From NCBI RefSeq assembly GCF_022201045.2, contig NC_068558.1, forward strand, positions 1,674,001-1,738,000: DNA of 64,000 nt, given 5' to 3'. The position numbers and the translations under genes are program-made. This document shows, piece after piece, positions 12,646-24,751 of this stretch. The notes under the pieces were generated by a model. It was not told where the DNA came from. It made no database searches and saw only the letters and a program-made list of their open reading frames with translations. This DNA comes from Citrus sinensis (Eukaryota > Streptophyta > Magnoliopsida > Sapindales > Rutaceae). Positions within the stretch are counted from its first letter, which is position 1. Every line of letters starts with the position of its first letter.

Positions 12646-14276
12646 GAGTGGTGCTATTGGCACGCCACTACTTTCCTTAAAAAACTCATTATCTTGCCAC
12701 ACTTCAAAATAAATTGATGAATGCAGCGTGATTTGAAACCCTGGTTTATTTCCGAAATTAACCCCCTTCGTCATCTTCAACAAATGAACAACCCCTCTCC
12801 CCCCCCCCCCCCGCGACGGCAACTGCAACAATTTTTATTTTTTTTAACTAGCAAATACTTCAAATTGAAATTGAAATGAAACCCACTAGAGTGTCATCAA
12901 GTCAATATGATAATAAAAATAAATACCCTTTAAAAGCCAAAAAAAAAATCTAAACATTTAAGTAATTAAAACTCCATAACAACATCTACTCTTCAGCTGA
13001 TTCACCTCTTTATTTGTTATGCTTCCCACATTTTTTTGATCTTGTGATAGATATAAGAAAATATACTTTTTTTGTTGATTTTTTATACTAGCTAACTAGA
13101 TCGAATTATATAATTTTTTTTTTTAAATGTGTAGAGTAGGAGATTGGATTGAAAACCAGTAGTTGGGGATAAAATTTAAGATTAGAAAAGAAAAGGTGAA
13201 TCGATTTATTGTAGATTAAATCAATAAGATTAGTTTTGAGAAATGAATGGATACAAATAAATAAGTTCTAAATATAAATATGAAGGATGAGAATTTAAAA
13301 CCTAAACAAAAGAAAAAAGGGTATAGTGATTAGGGTAATTTTGGAATTAAAATGTGATTTTTGAGAAGTTATGTATATATAAAAATAGGGTGAGGCTATT
13401 TGAACCCATATTTATACTCTTTACACCTATTTTATAATAAAATTTATATCACAAAAATATCCTCATATATAATTACGAAACCATCCTCTTTTAATTTCTT
13501 ATCTCTCTTGCATCCGCCTTTGTGTATATTTTCTCATTAAATTGATTTTGGTTAAGGTAGAAAAATTTTATTCCATGAAATTATATAATTTATTAATAGC
13601 TAATTCAATTATAGATGCTATCGAAATTAAAAATAATCTCTTGGTTACCATAAGAAAATTGATTTTTTCCATAAAGCAATTATGAACTACCGTTCCTTTT
13701 CGGTCCAAAATATTTGCAGGTGAACCAATATTTTTCAAGGCACCATTTTCATATTTTAAAAACGTTTGCAATTGATCAACTCATTAACTTTCCTGTTGGG
13801 GTGAAAAAAAAAATGTATCAAAATAGTTACCATTATAACTTCTATCCATTCTTGTATTAGGGAAGATATTTGCTATATTTATCATTTTTTAGGTTAGATT
13901 GGGGAGATAATTTTTTGATATACTTATCAATGCTCCCTCTCCCTGTGCAGTCTCCCACATTTTGTTTCTTGTGCAGTCTCCCACCAATTGTTGGTTGCTG
14001 CAATTTCAGATTTCGTTTATACTCGTGTGGAAGCATTTTTTTGGAAGCAAATGCATAAGAGAAGAAGATGAATGAAGAAGGGTTAGTTTTGGAACATGAG
14101 AGGGTTTGTTGAGTAAAAATGGAAGTTTTCAATTGTAGTGATGTGTGTATAAAGAAGAAGAGTTTAAAGAGTAAAAAATTGGGTTCAAATAGCCTCACCC
14201 ATAAAAATATTTAAGTGGTGCACTCAGAAAAAGGGGTTTTTTTCAGGAACTTAGAGGGGTGCCAATAGCTCCACTC
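12646..14276. mobile_element. Outer Mutator-like non-autonomous element (MULE-MITE)
   Basis: The ends are inverted repeats: GAGTGGTGCTATTGGCAC at 12646 against GTGCCAATAGCTCCACTC ending at 14276, with one mismatch in 18. They are flanked by a 9-bp direct repeat, T followed by eight A, at 12637-12645 and 14277-14285. A 9-bp duplication with long-ish terminal repeats is the Mutator superfamily signature. There is no transposase. The total span is 1631 bp, of which about 820 bp belong to a second element inserted inside it. A C-run occurs near 12800. The poly-A nature of the duplication makes it weaker evidence than a mixed-sequence one. Confidence 0.75.
13388..14200. mobile_element. Inner Mutator-like non-autonomous element nested in the outer one
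   Basis: Perfect 20-bp inverted termini begin GGGTGAGGCTATTTG and extend imperfectly to about 40 bp, with a shared TACTCTTTA block further in. The flanking 9-bp duplication ATAAAAATA sits exactly at 13379-13387 and 14201-14209. The element is 813 bp, has no transposase, and its open frames (for example 13857-14198 minus, which reads through the terminus) have no domain. The nesting shows it inserted after the outer element. Confidence 0.85.
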
Positions 14277-14285
14277 TAAAAAAAA

Positions 14286-15572
14286 TTGTTTATTATACAC
14301 ATAAAGTTTTTGGACCATCAGTATTTACTCATCCTTAAAAATTTTATTATTGTTCGGTTTTATTTTAAGTAGAGTTTTTGAAAATCAAATAAGTTATTTT
14401 ACTTTTATTTAAATTTTTTTATATAATTAAATTGTCTAAAAATACTTATTATCTATTTTACATTGTTAATTCATTTATTTTATAATATAATTTTGAAAAC
14501 TTGTCTCTTAAAAAATTTTATAATCTTCAATGAAAGTTTTCATTCACAACTAAACAAATATTTTTAAATAAAAATTCTACTTCTAAAAGTTCTATTAATA
14601 AAATTTCTAATTCTTTACTTAAAAGTCATGATATTTTACTCCTATTCATATATATTTTTTAAAATTTTTTAACTAAGCAACAGAACTGAACTGGTAATTG
14701 ATGGTGCTGTGTGGTATTTGATTATTGAAAATAGTTACAAAATTTGATAGAATTATAAAAATGGTGAAAGGATTGGTGTTATCAAATTATAATTGGGTGA
14801 TTTTAATGTTAATCTCTTTCACGGTAAAAGAATTGGCATTATCAAAAACTGATAAATGTGTGTTTTCATATGGAGAAATTTATCTTTTGTATTCCACAAT
14901 TTAGACTCATTTAATTTTTAATATGATAAATATAATTGAATTATAAATTTCTAACCTCTGCGTGCCTTATAAATAGCTAGTAAAACTTCCCTTAAAAGAA
15001 GATTTGCCAGAGCATCATGTGAATTTTTTTTGAAAAATTGATATATTACAATTAAAATTTTATTAATATTTACAACCAAAAAACAATCAAAATTCTTCTT
15101 TATGACTCTAATATGGTACAATCCGAATAACGACCCTACTTAATATTAGAAGAAAATCTATTTTAACCAAGACGTTAACCAAATAAACTATTATATATAG
15201 CTTATGACTGCCAGTCCCACAAAAAGGAAAATTCTTAATTAGGGTTTGGTTTGGTTTTTCCAAAGAAGATTTTTTTTTTATATTGTTGGATTATTATCTA
15301 AATTAAAATCAGTTTCCTAAAACAAATATTACCCCGCTATATCTACAAAATCTAAATCCTCAATTGCAAAATTTGCTGAGACAAAAAGTCCTGTCCATTT
15401 CTTCATTCAACGCAAATTATCATTTTGAGTTCGCAAAAGACCGAAATTCTTAATGTAAATCTTGGAGCCGTCACCTTGTCAGTCTCCTCTCCAACTCCCA
15501 AGTTAAGTACATCCAACACTCAGAAGCATTGAGAGGTAAATGTCTTGCATATACGAAATTGCATGAGAGCCC
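14286..15572. other. AT-rich intergenic sequence upstream of the ARID gene
   Basis: No coding frame or RNA gene is recognised. Sequence becomes less biased after about 15340 and is probably promoter for the gene beginning at 15777. Confidence 0.5.
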
Positions 15573-15601
15573 CTCATCCCTCCCTCCCTCCCTCCCTCCC
15601 T

Positions 15602-15643
<42 letters not shown>

Positions 15644-15682
15644 GTCTATCTATCTATCTACACACACACACACACACACACA
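15573..15682. repeat. Compound microsatellite (TCCC)n-(TC)n-(TATC)n-(CA)n
   Basis: Four simple repeats abut each other: TCCC units, about 14 TC units, TATC units and about 11 CA units. They lie 95 bp upstream of the ARID gene's start codon and so are probably inside its 5' untranslated region. Such tracts are prone to length change. Confidence 0.95.
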
Positions 15683-15776
15683 TGTAGCTTTGTAGCTCTT
15701 TCTAGTGTATCATTTTTTTTTAAATCAATCTGTAAGAAACAAAATATGAAAAATTAAAAAAAAAAGACTTAAGTTA

Positions 15777-18711
15777 ATGGCAGGATGGTCGATTTTAACA
15801 AATGGGTCTGCTTTAGATTGTGGCAAGACAATTGGTAGCGTTCAAAGTAATGATGGTTGTTGCCCGGAAGCTGATAATCATATGAAAGATGATGATAGTG
15901 TGGAAGATTCTGGAGGGTATGAGGATGAATTAAAATGCCTGTTTGATAAGGTTCTTGAGACTGTTTTGAAAGAGGGTAGTGATAGGAAGGGTTCCATTAG
16001 GCCTATTCCGGCAATGCTTGGTGATGGGAGGTCACTGGATTTGTTTAAGCTTTTTTGTGCTGTGAGAGAGAGAGGTGGGTTTTGTATGGTATCAAAAAAT
16101 GGTTTATGGGGTTTTGTGCTGGAGGACTTGGGGTTGGATTTTGGGGTTTCAGCCTCAGTTAAGTTGGTATATGCTAGGTATTTAGGTGAGTTAGAAAAAT
16201 GGTTGATGGGAACTTCTGGGTTGAGTTTGGGGAATGGTGGTTGTGGTTTTGGAGGGAATTCGGGTTTGTTACCATTGGAGATAGAGACACGGTTTAGAGG
16301 TTTACTAATGAACTGGTCAAAAAAGAAGATCAAAGATGATCGACTTGCTCTATTGGAGTATAAGAAAAATGGCAACCATGTTGATATGGAGATTGAAAAG
16401 ACTGAACTGGATTTGCTGGACACCAAAAATAGGCATGAAAGATGTAAATGCTTGGGAAAAAAGTGTAGTGATAATAACAGAAAAAATTATGATAATGACG
16501 ACAAATTATGTAATGATGACCCAAGCATAACTCAAAAGGAATACTGCTACCGTAAGAGGAAGCGAGAATCTTTATCAGGAATGTTGAACTGGGTTATCCA
16601 GATAGCAAAGTATCCAGATGATCCTTTGATAGGTGTAATTCCAGAGCCATCTAAGTGGAAGAATAATGAAGATAAGGAGCTTTGGTTGCAGGCAATCAGG
16701 GCACGTGATGCATTACTACAAAGAAAGTGCGTTAATTCAAACATTCATCAGTCTCTCTTTCAGGTACAATTGATACCTTTACGTGTTTCTTTGTCACCAA
16801 CCTTTTGGTCTTTGTAATAGGTGGTTCTGTTATTTCTCCATTACTGACTGTGTGTTTAATTTAATTAGTGAATATGATTAGATCTGTTTTCTGAGGCAGC
16901 CTGATGGCTGTTTAAATTTGAAGCCTTTGCCACCTTGTGGCTTGCACCCAGCACTCTGTCGAACGACATGAAGGTCTTTGTATTTTATTCATTTCAGTTT
17001 CTTAGTGTTGATTCTCAACCTGCTTCCAGCATACATATATTCAGTCACAAGATGGTTTAAAAGTGGGAGGATAATCAGTAGGCTATTTATGAGTGGTATA
17101 AAAGTTTATAACAGACATATCTTCTGGAGGTGAGGCTCGATACATTGTGATTGTTTCCTCACATTATTGATGCCATGATTATTGACATCAGTGAGGTGTC
17201 ATTATTTCAGTTTAAATGCTCCGAAATTAACATGCCATATAAGATTTGATAATTTAGCCCAATGCGCCAGTTAAATAGGTAGATTTACCTATTGCATACT
17301 TTGGTCTCATCATTTTCATGGTGAATTGGAAATCCCTTCTAGTTTAATGAAATGTCAGAATCTCCCCTAACTCTAGCTAATCTGGTTTAGATAGCTCATT
17401 GAAAAATTCATCAACCTAATACAAGTAATTGCGCAGCCGGTAGTTGAACCTTCATTCTCCTATATAGAATGGGTTCCTTGCCTTTTGTTAATTGACAGGG
17501 TGTTAGCTTTTGACTTGGATTGTGTATCTGTAAATGAAGTTGCTATACGATATGGGAGGATACTCAAATAGACAATTTATCCAGGGAACTTAAAGGGTTC
17601 CTGAAACTTTCTTATTCTTGAGGCAATTATACATGTCTAGTCATTTTTGAAATGTATGTTGGAGGGGAATTTTTTGTTGGCCACTTGAACAGACATTAAT
17701 GCTAATGGAAATTCCTATGAAGCCTAAAACTTTTTATGAATAAATTCTCAATATCTACTTATTCACATATGTAACTAATTAATTGCAGATATCCTAAATA
17801 GATCATGGTTTAACTTGCAGAATGGTCAAAAGATGCATCCGTCTATGTATGAGGATGTTACAAATCAACGTCACTGGTCTACAGAGAGGTTAAGAAGCAG
17901 TGAAAGGCTTCCTACTATAATGAAATCTCGTGTATGCTCCTGTTGCAGTTCATGTTCAGCCACTGACAATAAATTAACGAGTCCTCACAATGCAGAGTTG
18001 GAGACTGGGCCTAAGGGGAAAACACCCATGACTGTCACTTCATCAGCCATGAATATAGCAGTCCGCTCTTCTGGGGATGAGCCCCAAGAAAAGCACGTTT
18101 CTGTGGGTCCTCTCTTTCAAGCTAGTGTCCCTGAATGGACTGGTGTGGTTCTTGAGAGTGACTCTAAGTGGCTAGGCACAAGAATATGCCCCTTGGTAGA
18201 TGGAGAACACAATTCAGTAGTTGAAATGAATCCTTGTGGGAGGGGAAGGCAAGATTCATGTGGCTGTCGGCTGCCAGGTTCTGTTGAATGTATTAGGTTT
18301 CACATTGCTGAGAATAGGATGAAATTGAAGCTTGAGCTGGGTCCAGTTTTCTTTCACTGGAGATTTGATCGGATGGGGGAGGAAGTGTCACTTGGGTGGA
18401 CAGTTGAAGAGGAAAAAAGATTTAGAGATATGGTAATATTTAACCGTTTTCTGAGTGCAGGCTTCTGGGGTAGTGCTTGTAAAAGCTTTCTAGGGAAGAA
18501 GAGGGAAGATTTTGTAAGCTATTACTTCAATGTATTCCTTGTCAGCCGCAGAAGTTATCAGAACCATGTTACTCCAAGAGACATCAACAGCGATGATGAT
18601 GAATCAGAGTTTGGATCTGTAAGTGATAGTTTTGGCAATGCAGCAGTAACGGTTCATGGCTTCGATAAATTGACATGTGCTCAAAATAATCAGTGCACTG
18701 ATTTGGAATAG
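15777..18711 (+). CDS. ARID and ELM2 domain chromatin protein (Arabidopsis ARID1/2-like)
   Basis: Two coding exons, 15777-16763 and 17821-18711, join in phase 0 to give about 625 aa. Residues 50-144 form an ARID DNA-binding domain (LFKLFCAVRERGGF, then VSKNGLWGFVLEDLGL). An acidic and basic linker follows, and the exon junction lies just before NGQKMHPSMYED, a block I recognise in plant homologues. Residues about 421-475 carry an ELM2 motif (VGPLFQASVPEW, GTRICPLVD) and 519-572 a SANT-like helix set (LGWTVEEEKRF, FWGSACKSFLGKK). Proteins of this architecture bind AT-rich DNA and recruit deacetylase complexes in the nucleus; a role here is inferred from the family. A splice-competent segment at 16899-16971 would introduce an in-frame stop if included. 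Confidence 0.88.
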
Positions 18712-19381
18712 ACAGTAATGCAGGTCAAGATTGCGTTGCTTTGATTGGCAACCCGGACCAATTGGGTACAAAATTTAAGTTGTTTTAACTAGTTTCCTTT
18801 CTCCAGATATATCGATAAAGCATCAAAAAATGGCACCGAAGATTTGATGAATGTTGTACCCTTGGCGGTGGAAGCCATGTTTCTAGGCTGAGCCAGGGAT
18901 TAAATTTTGCAAAATGTAATTAAAACTTATTTTCTGTGGCCATGGAGTTTTTTCAAGCTGTAAAATGTTACAATTATTCTAGGAAGCTCTATGCTATTGA
19001 TGAAAATAGGATGGTCTCATTGTAGATACGGGTACTCTTTTACTTGTTCTCAAAGAGTAGTTGTAATTTTCTTTTCCTTTTCCTTTTTTTTTTCCTTCTT
19101 CTAAGATGTGCTTTATATAGTACTTGCCATTTTGTGAAATCTTCAATTATAGTTCCTCTCTCTTCAAAATTCTTTGCTGTTTTGACCCACGGTTTTGGAA
19201 AATCGGTATGCAAATTGCAAATGATGTCGACATTCTTGAATATTTCGTCAAAATGGTATTAAATGGTATTTTCATGTGGGTGTCGTGAATGAGATGAGGG
19301 TACATTCTCAGTTCTCATGATATGCATTTGTCAATTTATATTTAAGTTCTTTAAAACGGGAAAGCAAACTCAATATTACTT

Positions 19382-19521
19382 TCTAAGCAAGGATCCTCTA
19401 AGTTACATGCATGTACCTTACAACCCTCTCACATGAATAGTGAGTGGACTCATATCATTCACTATTCATGTGAGAGGGGTGTAAGATACATGCATGTAAC
19501 TTAGTATTAGCCTCTAAGCAA
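19382..19521. mobile_element. 122-bp hairpin MITE with 9-bp target duplication
   Basis: The element at 19391-19512 is almost fully palindromic: CTAAGTTACATGCATGTA on the left pairs with TACATGCATGTAACTTAG on the right, and CTCTCACATGAATAGTGA with its complement further in. It is flanked by TCTAAGCAA at 19382-19390 and again at 19513-19521. The 9-bp duplication suggests Mutator-type mobilisation. It sits about 680 bp downstream of the ARID stop codon. Confidence 0.85.
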
Positions 19522-21795
19522 TCCAATCAAAGTAACTTGTCTCTTTCACAAGAAATTGAAACTATTTTCTTTCCTTCCCCTGTATAATTTCAAGGTGTCT
19601 CAAATTTTTTATTATAGATTAAAGGTAAGAATAAGATTGCATTGCGTGCCGGACGGGATGAGTTGAGAAAGCATGATAAGGCATCTTTAACGAGAAGAAA
19701 AATAAAATAAAATAAAATAGAAATTAACGTGGGAAACAGGTTCGGTGGCGGCAAGATAGCCAAACAAGAGATAAAGAATGTGAGATGAATATTGTACTTG
19801 CGTACAAAGAAGCTATGTATTACGGAATCTTGATGCTTCCAGTAACGATAATTCTTGCCCAACTATATTTATAAATTTATTTTACTTTTAAAAAAATAAC
19901 TATAAAGAATTAATAAAATTTTTGTATAACTAATGAATGAAATATTTTTATTAACTTTTTTTTTTAGGTTCCTCTGACTATCTTTAGTCACAAACTTTAA
20001 TATAAGTTTTATTTACTATTTTATTATGATGATATAAGACGACTAAATTACCTAATAAATATGAATTATTGTATTTGATAATTTAGGTATTTTATTTTGT
20101 GACTTGTATTTTAATATTTTAAAATGAAATCTAATTATTTTCACTACTTTATGAGTAAATGACATAAATTTGACTATCCAATAATTTACATGAGTATTGT
20201 AGCATAAAGACACTATGTCAATTTAATTAAAGTTTAATAATTATACTGATAAAGTAGTATTACAAACAATGAATTTGGTATAAAATTAAAAAAAAAATGA
20301 AGTTAAAGTAAATTATTAATAGTTTTACCTTGTAAAGGTAAAATAGTTAATTTAAACTTATGCCATAGCAATATTTATAATCAAATATTATAAGAGAATC
20401 TAGGTCACAAAAAATGTAAATTAAAATAGATTTGATTAATTAGTTCTCTAAAGCTTTTTTTATTTGAAATTTTTTTAAAAATAATGTGCACATTTTTGTA
20501 ATTATTTTTTTAAAAAATGATGGGTTTACAAAAACTATGGGGTGGAGATATCATCACTCATTATTTTTTCCTATTATTTTAATTATTACAATGTGTTTTA
20601 ACCACAGTTCTCCAAGAGTATAATAAGTTAAATAGATTAATGAAAATACGATTATCAATGTGTTTATCAAAAATGTAATTGATAATTCATTTTAAAATGA
20701 TGCTTTATTACAAAAAAAATGGTAAATTATATAGTAGAAGAGTCGGCATATAAAATTTCACACCCATAAATATTAGTAGAAAGAACAAAAAACTTATAAA
20801 TTAAAAAAAGAAAAAGAAAGAAACACTACTTTAATTGATGAATGTTACAATTATATTTGATAGATGGATCTATAGACTTAATTAGACAACCTTTCCTTTT
20901 TTATTTTTTTATTATTTTGATTTGTAGTTATGCATTTTTGTTTCCTTTCTTTTTTTTTTTACTGTGATGTCAATATCACATGTTTGTTATTAAATTCTCA
21001 ATTTAAATTAAAAAAGGTAGACACCTATTATTTTGTTTCACTTTCTAAGTTAAGTATATAGCCACCTAATCATTTTTCCTTGGAACAACTTATGTCACGG
21101 AAAACCAAATTGGAATATATGAGGAACCCAAACCTTAAGCTTGCTGTCATATGTTCACTTTTACAATGTGAAAAATACATACTAAAAGACTTTTAATTTC
21201 ACATCAACATAATTTGCATACTCTAATTCATCCTCATAAATAAATATGGACACCCAAATCTTTAAGGCTTGTCCTAACATATAAAGAACCCATAACATTT
21301 AAGAATTAGGCACGTTTATCCCTTTTAATTTTCTTAAAAAATTTTGAAATATCAAATGTACCAACCATGTGTACTTAAAGCCCAAACTTAAGGCATATGT
21401 GTATATACTTCTAAGATGTCATGTGTCTATATATAGATACGTCATACACGTACATTAAGACAGTCTACGTCATACATGTAGATTAAGACAGTCTCTGTAA
21501 TCTTATTTTGTCGTCAGAGTAGGTTCAGACAGAATACGATAATTACTAACTAGTACTTACAGAGTCGGAAATTATCAAAAGTTGCCTCTTATGGTAAATT
21601 AAAAAAAGAAAGGATAAAACTAGAAAGTTACTGCGTTTTTTTACTGTCGCCGGCTTAAATGTGGTCAGACATATATATCTGAATATTCGTAATTACGCTC
21701 TTTTCTTGTCTGAACACCTTTTGCTTGTCTTTGTTTCTCAAGGAGGAAAACCCAAATTTTCATCTCTCTCTTTCACCAAATTCCCAAAAAATAAA
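19522..21795. other. AT-rich intergenic sequence upstream of the E2 gene
   Basis: There is no recognisable coding potential; the frame at 19590-19862 is low complexity. A 32-bp unit containing CATTAAGACAGTCTACGTCA-like sequence is repeated in tandem at about 21437-21494. The last 150 bases are probably promoter and leader of the E2 gene. Confidence 0.5.
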
Positions 21796-24176
21796 ATGTC
21801 TTCTCCAAGCAAACGCCGAGAAATGGATTTGATGAAATTGTAATTTTTCTGAATTCATATGAATAAAATTTTTTTCTTTTTTCTGTGCTTAGTCTAATTT
21901 TATTTTTTTTTTTTGGGTTTTTTTGGTTTCGTGGGTTTGATTGATGTGAACTAGGATGATGAGTGACTATAAGGTGGAGATGATCAATGATGGCATGCAA
22001 GAGTTCTATGTGGAATTCAATGGACCAAAAGAGAGTAAATTCATCAACGCCGCCTTTTCTTCATTTTTCTTCTTTTATCATCTGTTTGTAACTTTTTTAT
22101 GGTTAATTTTACTGTATTTGATGTTTTAATCTCTGGGTTTTTCTCATATCTTGAGTTTATTGTTTTTATAACTTTGTTTTGCATATATAGATATTATATT
22201 AATCCTGAATACATTAGCAAACAACATGATTTTTTCTTTTCTTATCTTCTTAAGTTATTCAAATTTTTGGCCGGTGATATATGCTACTTTTTTTTTTCCC
22301 TTTTATCTATAGTTGAATGTTATCTACCTTAGTTATTTCAATAACTAATGAAATGAGCTGCAACTTTCTTGTTCACTGAGAAAAATCAGTGACAACCGAA
22401 ATACCTTGTGAACGATTTTTGCTTTTGAACACAAAATATGCATTTTTTTTTTAATACAAAGTAACTTCATGTGGAATGCAACAGGTTCTTATCAGGGAGG
22501 TGTGTGGAAGATAAGGGTGGAACTGCCTGATGCTTATCCCTATAAATCTCCATCTATTGGCTTTGTCAATAAGATATATCACCCAAATGTTGATGAATTG
22601 TGAGTTTATTTTATAATTTTCACTTAAATGTTGGTGTTGTTTTATGAATTTGTATAGAAAAAACTTTTGATAAGTTGGTTTGAAGCCTTTCATTCTTTTG
22701 TTGTTGTTGAGTTTCAGGTCCGGTTCAGTTTGCTTAGATGTTATTAATCAAACCTGGAGCCCCATGTTTGGTAAACCTTCCATTTTATTCCCTTCCACGC
22801 ATGTAACTATTTGCCAAATGTTGCAGAGTTCCTATAATTAATTTATTTCTTTTAACTATTGTTTCTCACTTGGTTGTTAATTAGTGTTGCCTGTCAGAAA
22901 TTGGCCACCAATTTTCTCTTTCTTTTCCTTAAATGCCTTTGCAGATTTGGTTAATGTGTTTGAAGTATTTCTTCCTCAACTTCTCTTGTATCCTAACCCA
23001 TCCGATCCATTGAATGGAGAAGCTGCTGCCCTGATGATGCGTGATCGAACAGCCTATGACCAAAGAGTGAAAGGCAATAATCCTTCTCAATCATATGTGC
23101 CATAGCTACTTACACCTTCTCAAGTAGTAACCGTATTGAAATCGGATGCTTTATTCTGTATTCTCTACCTTTTATGGCTACTTCATGTAGGAGTTTAGTG
23201 GTAGTGACTCATTATATTCTCATTTGTTACTAATTTGTTATATGAAACTAACTAAGAAAGCCATGAGCGTGGGAGGTTGGCAAATTGAAATTACTATATA
23301 TGTGGGATAAAACAACTTACCTTTTAAATTTTTGATCTTTTCAACATTACTTAGGAGGTTTGAAGTACTTTAGTTCTAGTCTTGTTTTCTGAACAATCAA
23401 GCTAGATGTGGTAGTTACAGCCCCTAATTGAGCTGCAAATAGAGGGAATTTGATTGGATGGTTGCAGTTTTCTGGTCTTGATAGTTTTTTCAAGAATTTC
23501 CCTTGCTGCTTGAGGAACCATGCCTTGTTGTATTTCTTTGTCAAGCTGGTGGAATGTGTATATAGCTCAAGGGCCAGCAGTGGGAGAGATTATTAGTTTC
23601 CATGCAAGTAGATTGTACCACCTAACCAGTTGGAGTTCATGAACCTCAATGGCCTAATGCGGATGCCTAAATCGCAATCATAGCCATTGTTTTGCAGCTG
23701 TACTCCCTTGTTTTTTCTGTGCGGCTACAAATCTTGGTTCTGGGATTTGGAGAGTGTTAGGAAGACATGATTTTACAGGGAATTTTTTTTCATTGGTCCA
23801 TGGCATCTGTATTTAGTTGGAAAACATAGATGCCAGTGAGTATGACCTGAAATTGGAAATCCAATGAACTTTTCTTGCATGAGGTCCAATTTGACTTTGA
23901 GTATTACCATGCCATTCTGAAGTAAGCTTACACAGAATGTAAAGATGTGTTTCACTTTTGATTGATTTTCTGTATTCTTCAATTTGCCCTACATCCTTCA
24001 GTGAAGTCATTCATTTGTTGTTTGCATGATTTGATTTTCCAGAGTTTTGTGAGAAGTATGCAAAGCCAGAAGACATCGGTGGAGCCACAGAGGAAAAATC
24101 AAGTGACGACGAGGAGTTGAGTGAAGATGAATATGCCTCCAGTGATGAGGCAGTCGCTGGCCAACCTGATCCTTAG
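21796..24176 (+). CDS. Ubiquitin-conjugating enzyme E2, UBC4/UBC5/UBC6 group, 6 exons
   Basis: Exons 21796-21839, 21955-22034, 22485-22599, 22718-22770, 22945-23073 and 24043-24176 give 184 aa. The start [11 protein letters not shown] and the core through [31 protein letters not shown] and the KIYHPNV (HPN) motif are typical of this group. The catalytic cysteine is Cys85 in [16 protein letters not shown]. An acidic serine-rich tail ([15 protein letters not shown], ending AGQPDP) marks the UBC4/5/6 class, related to animal UBE2H. The enzyme accepts ubiquitin from E1 as a thioester and passes it on with an E3. Intron 5 begins with GC rather than GT (exon ends AAAG, intron GCAATA). If this intron were retained the protein would stop 10 codons later at 23105 and lose the tail. 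Confidence 0.93.
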
Positions 24177-24670
24177 GTTAAAAAAAAAATGAATTAGTTG
24201 TCCGTCTGTACATTAAATTTCAGCTCCTGGAAAATGGCACCAGAACAAAAACTGAAGGGCATTTGAAAAATTTCCTGCTCCTCCTGTCTTTATTTTCCAT
24301 GGATGATGTGTAAATTAATCAACTGTATCTTAATGTTTGAAATTCATTTACTGTTGGGACTTGAAACGTTCTTGATTTTGCTGTTGCTGTGCGTGTTGAT
24401 ATGAATGCCTATTCCTATTTTCTTAAATTTCTTACATTTCATCCACTGTTACTAACTTTAGCCATGTTAAATCAATTTTCCCAACTTTAATATTTTTTGC
24501 TCCCAAATACAATTTTTTAACCTACCCTTTTTTATCTATTTGCTGAAGACAGCAATTGAAATAGACGGATCTCAACGCTGTAGCAGCTACTGATTAAATG
24601 TAAAGTGGGTGACCTGTGAAAATGCTTGCAACTAATCAATCCATTCACAAAGTGAAAGTCGAAACAGGCC

Positions 24671-24742
24671 GCCCTTATAGCTCAGTGGTAGAGCGTCAGT
24701 CTTGTAAACTGAAGGTCCATAGTTCGATCCTGCGTGAGGGCA
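24671..24742 (+). tRNA. tRNA-Thr (anticodon TGT)
   Basis: The 72-nt cloverleaf has an acceptor stem GCCCTTA/TGAGGGC (one T-G wobble), a D-arm GCTC...GAGC containing AGTGGTA, an anticodon arm TCAGT-CTTGTAA-ACTGA with anticodon TGT, and a T-arm CATAG-TTCGATC-CTGCG with discriminator A. No CCA is encoded, as expected for a nuclear gene. The T-stem has one A-C mismatch; a G in place of that A would restore pairing, consistent with a C-to-T change at a methylated CpG on the other strand. A TTTT run 10 bases downstream (24752-24755) can serve as the Pol III terminator. It may be functional or lightly decayed. Confidence 0.88.
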
Positions 24743-24751
24743 GCCAACTGC

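Noticed and set aside
15573-15682. CRISPR-like array
   Set aside because: Simple nucleotide repeats without spacers; CRISPR arrays are not expected in a plant nuclear genome.
15878-16426. 182-codon minus-strand frame opposite the ARID gene
   Set aside because: It is the antisense shadow of the ARID coding exon; the sense strand has a recognised domain and this one has none.
22884-23105. Stand-alone gene beginning at 22884
   Set aside because: It is exon 5 of the E2 gene with flanking intron read through; the [12 protein letters not shown] block belongs to the E2 fold.
10138-24176. Functional cluster of ubiquitin E3 and E2 genes with chromatin regulators
   Set aside because: The genes are separated by kilobases of transposon-rich sequence, each with its own leader, and no evidence links them beyond chance neighbourhood.
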